Below, piece by piece: positions 57,629 to 64,000 of a stretch of DNA of 64,000 nt. The notes under the pieces were generated by a model. It was not told the origin of the DNA. It was given only the letters and a program-made list of their open reading frames with translations, and did no database searches. Numbering within the stretch: the stretch's first letter is position 1; each line of letters opens with the position of its first letter. This DNA is from Amphiplicatus sp046296195 (GTDB lineage: Bacteria > Pseudomonadota > Alphaproteobacteria > Caulobacterales > Parvularculaceae): positions 17,885-81,884 of the forward strand of contig JBKBLR010000012.1 in assembly GCA_046296195.1 (NCBI GenBank), given 5' to 3'. The position numbers and the translations under genes were made by a program.

Positions 57629-58795
57629 TCACGAGCCGCCGCCGGGCGCTCCACGCATTCCGCCCTCTGACGGCGCATAGTAAACGACGTCTTGATTTTC
57701 CTTGAGGGATTTCAACGTCTCGTCGATCGCGCGCAACGTCAGGAATCTCCTGATCTCATCCTCGACCGCTGCAAAGGCGACGCCGCGGGTCGGACGGCGC
57801 TCGAGCACTTCAAGCACATGCCATCCGAAATCAGACTGGAAGGGTTCGGCGATCGCGCCGACAGGCGTCGAGAAGGCGGCTTCGGCGAGCGTCGGCGTCA
57901 TCATGTCCCGCGTGAACCAGCCGATTTCGCCGCCGAGCGGGGCTGTAGCCCGGTCGAGCGAACGCGCCCGGGCGTAAGCGCCGAAATCGCCGCCGGCCTT
58001 GAGCGCGGCGACCACCGCTCGCGCCTCGCTTTCGCTTTCGACGACGATGTGGCGGGCCCGAACCTCATCGCCCAGCCGCGTCACGTCCGATTGGGTTTCA
58101 TAAAGGCGACGGACCCTTTCCGGCGTAACGGCGGCGTCGATCCGCGCCCTCATATAAGAAGCCGCCAGGATGCGGTCGCGCGCAGCGCCAAGGCGCGTTG
58201 CGACCTTGGCATCGCGCTGGACGCCCTCCTCGAGCGCCGCCTTGGCGAGCAGGCGCTGCTCGACATAGGCCTCAACGAGCTTGCGCGCGAACGCGGCCTC
58301 GACCGAAAGCGTCTCGTCTTCCAGGAGTTGGCCCGATGTCTTCGCCGCCGCCTCGACCTCGCTGAGATGCACGAAGCGGCCGTCCACCCGGGCCACGATC
58401 GGATCGGCGACGTCGACAGGCGGTCGGAAGATGGCGTCGAACGCCGTCGATTGCGACGCCGCGCCGCGGATCTCATCGGCGATCCAGAGCGCCGCTACGA
58501 CAAGGATGACGGCCGAAAACGCCGCATAGGCGCGACCGCTGCGCGAGGGCAGCCAGGCGAGCGCGTCAGCGACGGCGCCGGCCGCCGTTCGGACGGACGC
58601 GGCCGTCGCGCGCGCAACGATCGCCGCGCCGAGCTTCGTGCCCCGCCACAGCGCGCTGTCGAGAGCCCCGGCAAGCCGCCAGATCGTTGCGACGGCCTTT
58701 CCGGCTCCGCGGATGGCGGTCTGCGCCGCCGCCGCCGCGGCCGGCGCAAACGAACGTCCCGGGTTCCGCCCGCTTTTCACCATCGAGCGGCGCAT
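57629..58795 (-). CDS. Membrane-anchored parvulin-type peptidyl-prolyl isomerase
   Basis: 388 aa. A long Ala/Arg-rich cytoplasmic N-terminus, one transmembrane helix (about 90-106), a SurA-like helical region and a parvulin rotamase domain about 245-340 (VRARHIVVESESEARAVVAAL, LGGEIGWFTRDMMTP, FQSDFGWHVLEVLERRP). It probably assists folding of exported proteins, consistent with its place next to secA. ATG 58783 is an equally good start. Confidence 0.88.
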   Translation of the reverse strand: MRRSMVKSGRNPGRSFAPAAAAAAQTAIRGAGKAVATIWRLAGALDSALWRGTKLGAAIVARATAASVRTAAGAVADALAWLPSRSGRAYAAFSAVILVVAALWIADEIRGAASQSTAFDAIFRPPVDVADPIVARVDGRFVHLSEVEAAAKTSGQLLEDETLSVEAAFARKLVEAYVEQRLLAKAALEEGVQRDAKVATRLGAARDRILAASYMRARIDAAVTPERVRRLYETQSDVTRLGDEVRARHIVVESESEARAVVAALKAGGDFGAYARARSLDRATAPLGGEIGWFTRDMMTPTLAEAAFSTPVGAIAEPFQSDFGWHVLEVLERRPTRGVAFAAVEDEIRRFLTLRAIDETLKSLKENQDVVYYAPSEGGMRGAPGGGS

Positions 58796-58972
58796 TCGTT
58801 GACAGTCATGGGGGGGCTCACTATCTCTCCGCCGCCGGGCGACAGGCCCCGCCGACCCCGCCGCCGGCTTTCCTCAATCCATTGAGCGACGCCAGCGCCC
58901 GAAGGGGCCGCACTCCATCGCGGCGGCGCGCCCGCCCTGTTCCTTGGGCCCGATCTGAAGGTTCGTCTCTCC

Positions 58973-61849
58973 ATGGCGTTTTTCGGCATTGCGAAGAAGA
59001 TTTTCGGTTCCTCGAACGACCGTCGCATCAAGCCCTTATGGCGCCGCGTCGAGGCGATCAATGCGCTGGAGCCCGCCGTCGCCAAGCTGAGCGACGCCGA
59101 GCTTGTGGCGCGGACCGCGTCGCTGAAGGCGCGCGTCGCCGCCGGCGAGAGCCTTGACGACCTGCTTGAGGAGGCGTTTGCGACCGTCCGTGAAGCGGCC
59201 AAGCGGGCGCTCGGCCAGCGCCATTACGACGTGCAGCTCCTCGGCGGCATGGTGCTTCATGAAGGGTCCATCGCCGAAATGAAGACCGGCGAGGGCAAGA
59301 CCCTCGTTGCGACATTGCCCGTCTACCTCAACGCGCTGACCGGGCGCGGCGTCCACGTCGTCACCGTCAACGATTATCTCGCCAAGCGCGACGCCGAATG
59401 GATGGGCAGGGTCTATGAGCGGCTCGGGATGAGGACCGGGTGCATCGTCCACGGCCTCACCGACGCCGAGCGCCGCGCAGCCTATGCCTGCGACATCACT
59501 TACGGCACCAACAACGAGTACGGGTTCGACTATCTCCGCGACAACATGAAGGCGACCCGCGAGGAAATGGTGCAGCACGGGCATCATTATGCGATCGTCG
59601 ACGAGGTCGACTCGATTCTCGTCGACGAAGCGCGCACGCCGCTCATCATTTCCGGTCCGACGGACGACAAGTCTGAACTTTACATCACGATCGACAGCTT
59701 CATCCCGCGACTCGAGCCGGGAGACTTCGAGATCGATGAAAAGCAGCGCTCCGTCAGTTTCACAGAACAGGGCAACGAGCGTCTCGAAGGGATGCTGAAG
59801 GAAGCCGGGCTTCTGCAGGGCGAAAGCCTCTATGACGCGGTCAACATCTCGATCGTCCACCACGTCAACCAGGCGCTGAAGGCGCACAAGATCTTCCAGA
59901 AGGACAAGGACTACATCGTCCGCGGCGGCAAGGTCGTCATCATCGACGAATTCACCGGCCGCATGATGGAAGGAAGACGCTGGTCGGAGGGTCTGCACCA
60001 GGCCGTCGAGGCGAAGGAAAAGACGCCGATCCAGCCCGAGAACCAGACGCTCGCCTCGATCACCTTTCAAAACTATTTCAGACTCTATGAGAAGCTCGCC
60101 GGCATGACCGGCACCGCGCTCACCGAGGAAGCTGAATTCGCCGACATCTACAAGCTGACCGTCGTCGAAATCCCGACCAACCGGCCGATCGCCCGCGTCG
60201 ACATGGACGACGAGCTCTACATGACGGCGGCCGAAAAATACAAGGCGATCGCCGTTCAGATCGCCGAATGCCATCGCAAGGGCCAGCCCGTGCTGGTCGG
60301 CACCGTGTCAATCGAAAAATCCGAGCACCTGTCGAGCCTCCTCAATGACAAGGGCTTCTGGCGCGAGGTCGCAAAGACCCTGAGGGCGCGCGCCGCCGAC
60401 TTGAAGGACAAGGAGGCCGAACGAAAGAAGGAATTGCTGGAGCGCGCGGCCTATGTCGAGGAGCTGGCGATCAAGAAGACTCCGATCCCTCACAACGTGC
60501 TGAATGCGCGATTCCACGAACAGGAAGCCGACATCGTCGCCGAAGCCGGCAAGCCTGGAGCGGTGACGATCGCCACCAACATGGCCGGGCGCGGCACCGA
60601 CATCCAGCTCGGCGGATCGGTCGACAAGCAGGTGCTCGACAGTCTCGCCGAGGGCGACGATGAGGAAACGATCAAGAAGAAGCGCGCCGAAATCGAGGCG
60701 CGCGTCGCCGACGCGAAGGCGAAGGCGCTGGAGGCTGGCGGCCTTTTCGTGCTCGGCACCGAGCGCCACGAAAGCCGCCGCATCGACAATCAGCTGCGCG
60801 GCCGCTCGGGGCGCCAAGGCGACCCCGGCGCGACGAAATTCTTCCTGTCTCTGGAAGACGACCTGATGCGGATTTTCGGATCCGGCATGGAGAAGATGCT
60901 GAAGCGCTTCGGCATCAAGCCGGATGAGTCGATTGAGCACCCATGGTTCACCAAAGCGGTCGAAACCGCGCAGAAGAAAGTCGAGCAACGCAACTTCGAC
61001 ATCCGCAAGAACTTGTTGAAGTTCGACGACGTCATTAACGACCAGCGCAAGGCGATCTATGAACAGCGCAAGGAGTTCATGGCCGCCGCCGCCGTCGACG
61101 ACATTGTCGCCGACATGCGCGATCAGCTCATCAACGACCTTGTCGCCCAGCATATTCCTGCAAAGTCTTACGCCGAACAGTGGGACGCCGAGGGTCTCGA
61201 AAAGAAGATCGAGGAGATCTTCAATCTGAAGCTTCCGATCGCGGAGTGGGCGAGGCAGGAAGGCGTCGCCGACGTCGAGATTTTAGATCGCCTCTCCAAA
61301 GAGATCGCCGACCATGCGGCGCGCCGGAACGCCGAAATCGGCCCCGACATCATGCGGCGCATCGAAAAATCGATCCTGCTGCATGTTCTCGACACCAACT
61401 GGCGCGAGCATCTGCAGATGCTCGACCATCTGCGGTCCGTCGTCTGGATGCGCGGCCATGCGCAGCGCGACCCGATCAATGAGTTCAAGACCGAAGCGTT
61501 CGCGCTCTTTGAGGCGCTGCTCGACGGCCTCAGGCGCGACGTGACTCGGACACTGATGTGGCTGCAGGTCGCCCGGCCTGAAGACGCCGCGCCGCGCCCG
61601 CAGGCCCCGCAGCGGATGGTCGAGAGCCATGTCGACCCGCTGACCGGCGAAAACGAAATGGCCACCGCCGCGGCGGCGCTGAAGCTCGGCCGGCGCCGCG
61701 CCTCGGCGGGCATCGCCACCATGTCGGGCCTTGCGCGCGCGCAGGAGGTCGACCTCGCCAATCCTGACACTTGGGGCTCGGCGCCGCGCAATGCTCCCTG
61801 CCCGTGCGGATCCGGACTGAAATTCAAGGCCTGCCACGGCAAAATCTAG
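58973..61849 (+). CDS. secA: Protein translocase ATPase SecA
   Basis: Motor of Sec-dependent export. Walker A MKTGEGKT (103-110), DEVDSILVDEARTPLIISG, MAGRGTDIQLGG, and the C-terminal SEC-C zinc motif APCPCGSGLKFKACHG. 958 aa. ATG 58973 is preceded by a gap of 177 bp from the divergent PPIase gene. Confidence 0.97.
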   Translation: MAFFGIAKKIFGSSNDRRIKPLWRRVEAINALEPAVAKLSDAELVARTASLKARVAAGESLDDLLEEAFATVREAAKRALGQRHYDVQLLGGMVLHEGSIAEMKTGEGKTLVATLPVYLNALTGRGVHVVTVNDYLAKRDAEWMGRVYERLGMRTGCIVHGLTDAERRAAYACDITYGTNNEYGFDYLRDNMKATREEMVQHGHHYAIVDEVDSILVDEARTPLIISGPTDDKSELYITIDSFIPRLEPGDFEIDEKQRSVSFTEQGNERLEGMLKEAGLLQGESLYDAVNISIVHHVNQALKAHKIFQKDKDYIVRGGKVVIIDEFTGRMMEGRRWSEGLHQAVEAKEKTPIQPENQTLASITFQNYFRLYEKLAGMTGTALTEEAEFADIYKLTVVEIPTNRPIARVDMDDELYMTAAEKYKAIAVQIAECHRKGQPVLVGTVSIEKSEHLSSLLNDKGFWREVAKTLRARAADLKDKEAERKKELLERAAYVEELAIKKTPIPHNVLNARFHEQEADIVAEAGKPGAVTIATNMAGRGTDIQLGGSVDKQVLDSLAEGDDEETIKKKRAEIEARVADAKAKALEAGGLFVLGTERHESRRIDNQLRGRSGRQGDPGATKFFLSLEDDLMRIFGSGMEKMLKRFGIKPDESIEHPWFTKAVETAQKKVEQRNFDIRKNLLKFDDVINDQRKAIYEQRKEFMAAAAVDDIVADMRDQLINDLVAQHIPAKSYAEQWDAEGLEKKIEEIFNLKLPIAEWARQEGVADVEILDRLSKEIADHAARRNAEIGPDIMRRIEKSILLHVLDTNWREHLQMLDHLRSVVWMRGHAQRDPINEFKTEAFALFEALLDGLRRDVTRTLMWLQVARPEDAAPRPQAPQRMVESHVDPLTGENEMATAAAALKLGRRRASAGIATMSGLARAQEVDLANPDTWGSAPRNAPCPCGSGLKFKACHGKI

Positions 61850-61916
61850 CGCGCCGGGGCGCGGGCGATTGCAGACGTCGCCGTTCGCGCGCAAAATCCA
61901 TGCGGGAGGGCGAGCG

Positions 61917-62810
61917 ATGCGTTTCATCGTGCGGCTTGGCGCCGTCATCATCGCCATGGCGGCGCTTGGCGCTTGCGGACGCATGGAGCAGTCCCCCCGC
62001 GCGCGGCCGGGCGACGGGGCGGTGATCTACCAGTCGACGATCCTGACGATGGATCCGGAGCGGCCGACCGCGGAGGCCGTGATCATAAAAGACGGACTGG
62101 TCCTCGACATCGGCGCGATTGACGATCTCGTGCAGGCCTATCCCGGCGCTTCCTTCGATGAGCGCTTCCTGCGGCGGACCTTGCTGCCCGCATTCGTCGA
62201 CGCGCGCCTGCCGCCGAACGCCCTCAACGTAACCGAGATTGCGTGCCAGGGCGCGATCCTGCCCGAAGAAATCGCCGCGCTCGCATCAGGGGACGCGCCC
62301 GCACGCATCGTCGTTCGCGGTCCGGCGGCGCTCGCCGCGGCGGTCGGCGCAGTGCGCCGCCTTCGCGCGGAAGGTTCGACCGCCGCCATCGCCATCGAGG
62401 CGGGCGAGGGCGTCGACGGGGCGACGGCGGGGGCGCTGACCGCGGCGGGCGTCGCGCTGGTCCTGTCAGACCCGCCTGCCGAAAGCAGGTGCGGCCCCGA
62501 GGACGGCTTTTCCGCTCTCGGCGCAATGGACTCGATCTCGGGGTTGATCGCAATCGCGCCCTCCGACGAGGATGCTTCTTTGCTCGCCGCCGCGTCGCGT
62601 TATCTGCACGATGACGGCCCCGTCAGGCTTTCCCCGCAGGACGCGCTCGAAGCGATCACGCGCGACGCCGCTTACGCGCTCGGCGAGGACTCAACGCGCG
62701 GCGTCATCAAGATCGGACGGCTTGCCGCTTTCGCCGCGCTCGACCGAAACCCGCTGGCGAGCCCGGCGGAGGCTTGGGGCGCCATCGCCGTTGAGATCGT
62801 CGAGCTTTGA
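61917..62810 (+). CDS. Degenerate YtcJ-like amidohydrolase lipoprotein
   Basis: 297 aa with a lipobox at Cys20 (LGAC). The start (TILTMDPERPTAEAVIIKDGLVLDIG) and end (DALEAITRDAAYALGEDSTRG, KIGRLAAFAALDRNP) match YtcJ-type amidohydrolases of about 550 aa. The central half is shortened, and the metal motif HxH is replaced (LLPAFVDARLPP). It is probably non-catalytic or decaying. GGAGGG lies before ATG 61917. Reading frame is intact. Confidence 0.78.
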   Translation: MRFIVRLGAVIIAMAALGACGRMEQSPRARPGDGAVIYQSTILTMDPERPTAEAVIIKDGLVLDIGAIDDLVQAYPGASFDERFLRRTLLPAFVDARLPPNALNVTEIACQGAILPEEIAALASGDAPARIVVRGPAALAAAVGAVRRLRAEGSTAAIAIEAGEGVDGATAGALTAAGVALVLSDPPAESRCGPEDGFSALGAMDSISGLIAIAPSDEDASLLAAASRYLHDDGPVRLSPQDALEAITRDAAYALGEDSTRGVIKIGRLAAFAALDRNPLASPAEAWGAIAVEIVEL

Positions 62811-62942
62811 GCGCGTTCTGAAAAATGCGAAGCGGTGTTCGGATTTGAACGCGCGTCAAATAAAGTCGACGACCATGATCGCAGACTCGCATTTCGGCGA
62901 ACGTGGCTTGGAGCGTCGGGCGCAAAAGCGCATGCGGTTTTA

Positions 62943-63054
62943 TACGTTCTTTCAGTGATCGAAACCGGTCACTGAAAGGCGTCCACGCTTCGCTGCGGGC
63001 GCGCGGTCGCGCTTGCCAAGCAGCGATGAGTCAAGGTCATCGCAACCTGGTATT
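62943..63054 (+). repeat. Structured intergenic repeat, copy C
   Basis: Hairpin 1 is 62949-62961 / 62966-62978 with AAAC loop (one G-U pair). Hairpin 2 is 63023-63029 / 63037-63043 with GTCAAGG loop. It lies in the 348-bp convergent gap between the degenerate lipoprotein and rfbC; the rest of the gap holds no other feature I can support. Confidence 0.87.
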
Positions 63055-63158
63055 ACGCAAGCAGGGCGCGAAGCGGCGAACGCCGCAACACTGAAAACCT
63101 TGATCCTAAGGCCTTGCTACCGATTCAAGGCGCGACAATCCCGTCCGCGGATTCGCCG

Positions 63159-63713
63159 TCAAAACGGCGACGTAAAGTCGGCAAAGCGCGGCGCGCGGTT
63201 GTCTTTCTCCGATAGAACCGCACGCATGGGGTCGATCCCCCAGTCGATCGCGAGGTCGGGATCGTTCCAGAACACGCCGCCGTCATGCGGCTGAGAATAA
63301 TAATCCGTCACCTTGTAAGCGACGTCGGTATGAGGCTCGAGCGTGGCGAAGCCGTGCAGGAACCCGGGCGGCACGAAGAGCTGGGCGCCGTTCTCCGCCG
63401 ACAACAGCGCCCGAACATGTCGGCCATAGGTCGGCGAGCCGCGGCGAACGTCGACGGCGACGTCGATGACGGATCCTCGCATGACCCTGACCAGTTTTCC
63501 CTGCGCGCGCGGCGGCGCCTGGTAATGAAGTCCGCGCACCGTTCCCGCTTCCGCCGAATAGGAATGATTATCCTGCACGAAGTCGCAGGCGAGCCCCGCC
63601 GCCTTCCAGCGTTCGGCGTTGTAGGTCTCGACAAAGAAGCCGCGCGCGTCCGCCCAGCGCTTCGGCGTCAGGATGAGGACGCCTTCGATGTCCGTTTCGC
63701 GCACGTCGAGCAT
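63159..63713 (-). CDS. rfbC: dTDP-4-dehydrorhamnose 3,5-epimerase
   Basis: Cupin epimerase of dTDP-rhamnose synthesis, 184 aa. Catalytic His63 in GLHYQAPP; FFVETYN, FVQDNHS and GFLHGFATLE are family motifs. Located 30 kb from rfbA/rfbD. It starts 24 bp after the stop of the flippase-like gene on the same strand, so probably belongs with a polysaccharide cluster running out of the window. Confidence 0.96.
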   Translation of the reverse strand: MLDVRETDIEGVLILTPKRWADARGFFVETYNAERWKAAGLACDFVQDNHSYSAEAGTVRGLHYQAPPRAQGKLVRVMRGSVIDVAVDVRRGSPTYGRHVRALLSAENGAQLFVPPGFLHGFATLEPHTDVAYKVTDYYSQPHDGGVFWNDPDLAIDWGIDPMRAVLSEKDNRAPRFADFTSPF

Positions 63714-63737
63714 GGATCCCTTCCTGTTTCCGCGCCG

Positions 63738-64000
63738 TCAGGCGAAGCGAAGCAACAGCAAAGCCGCAGCGATCGCCAGGATCGCCATGGCGCCGTCCCG
63801 CAGATAGTTTATTTTGACGTACTTGGCCGCATACCGCCAGTTGAAGGGAATCGCCAATATCGGCGTCAGCGCCGCGAACAGGATCGCCGCATCGGCGCCG
63901 AAAGCCTTGAAGATGAGCGGGGTGAGGCCGAAGAGCGCTGCTCCCGGGGCGACCGCGACGATGGTGAAGCGTCGGCTGTCGCCGCCGGTCAGCAGGACCG
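63738..64000 (-). CDS. C-terminus of a polytopic membrane protein, probably a polysaccharide flippase
   Basis: Only the last 87 residues are in the window. They show at least three hydrophobic helices (TIVAVAPGAALFGLTPLIF, ILFAALTPILAIPF and AILAIAAALLLLRFA) and an RYAAKYVKINYLR loop, resembling the end of Wzx/MATE-type oligosaccharide exporters. Adjacency to rfbC supports this. Identity is tentative. Confidence 0.45.
   Translation of the reverse strand, partial: VLLTGGDSRRFTIVAVAPGAALFGLTPLIFKAFGADAAILFAALTPILAIPFNWRYAAKYVKINYLRDGAMAILAIAAALLLLRFA

Overview
The window is GC-rich, densely coded bacterial chromosome from an alphaproteobacterium. The evidence is the order rpsT-dnaA-dnaN-recF-gyrB and the run clpB / DUF4167 / prmC-prfA / ispG / HTH protein / ptsP-lysC / ubiG / patatin / DUF1178-nitrilase-grxC / comF / NDUFAF5-type methyltransferase / mutT / PPIase / secA. 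The cmk-rpsA and aroA-TIGR02300 ('FYDLN') neighbourhood points the same way. Tad pilus genes, a sulfoquinovose synthase and a TIR-TPR protein would suit a marine or Parvularcula/Hyphomonas-like lineage, but that placement is inference. I see no transposase, prophage, CRISPR array or rRNA operon.

Layout. 1-9.9 kb: adenine deaminase (cut by the window edge) behind a PhoD-type lipoprotein phosphatase, two translationally coupled amidohydrolases (the second without metal ligands), NAD synthetase, a glutamyl-tRNA synthetase, a LOG-family enzyme and an Ig/LysM protein. 10-17.6 kb: replication block gyrB, recF, dnaN, dnaA and rpsT, all on the minus strand, with a 570-bp dnaA-rpsT gap. 17.7-21.7 kb: mutM, a TIR-transmembrane-TPR protein and a small lipoprotein. 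21.8-28.8 kb: rpsA, cmk, an MFS sugar transporter, a TerC-family protein, aroA and the TIGR02300 protein. 28.9-33.3 kb: tRNA-Ala(GGC), then a plus-strand surface-sugar cluster: rfbD, rfbA, a TPR-aspartyl/asparaginyl hydroxylase and sqdB. 33.5-52.5 kb: mostly minus-strand housekeeping genes from clpB to comF. 52.6-57.1 kb: TadG-like, two TadE-like and one Flp pilin gene around a methyltransferase. 57.1-64 kb: mutT, an anchored parvulin, secA, a degenerate amidohydrolase lipoprotein, rfbC and the end of a membrane protein that is probably a polysaccharide flippase.

How the genes work together. gyrB/recF/dnaN/dnaA form the replication-initiation set. rfbA, rfbC and rfbD supply three of the four dTDP-rhamnose steps (rfbB is not here), and sqdB makes UDP-sulfoquinovose, so this strain probably builds rhamnose- and sulfosugar-containing envelope polymers or lipids. 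prfA and prmC are release factor and its methylase. ptsP with lysC is a frequent alphaproteobacterial pair.

The strongest unexplained signal is a ~112-bp structured repeat present three times (9948-10059, 33294-33404, 62943-63054). All copies have the same orientation, and each lies in a convergent intergenic gap. Two hairpins are maintained, partly through G-U wobble pairs. Secondary leads are the TIR-TM-TPR/lipoprotein locus, the catalytically empty amidohydrolase paralogues, an HTH-TM-TonB_C fusion, and a hairpin that buries the nadE start codon.
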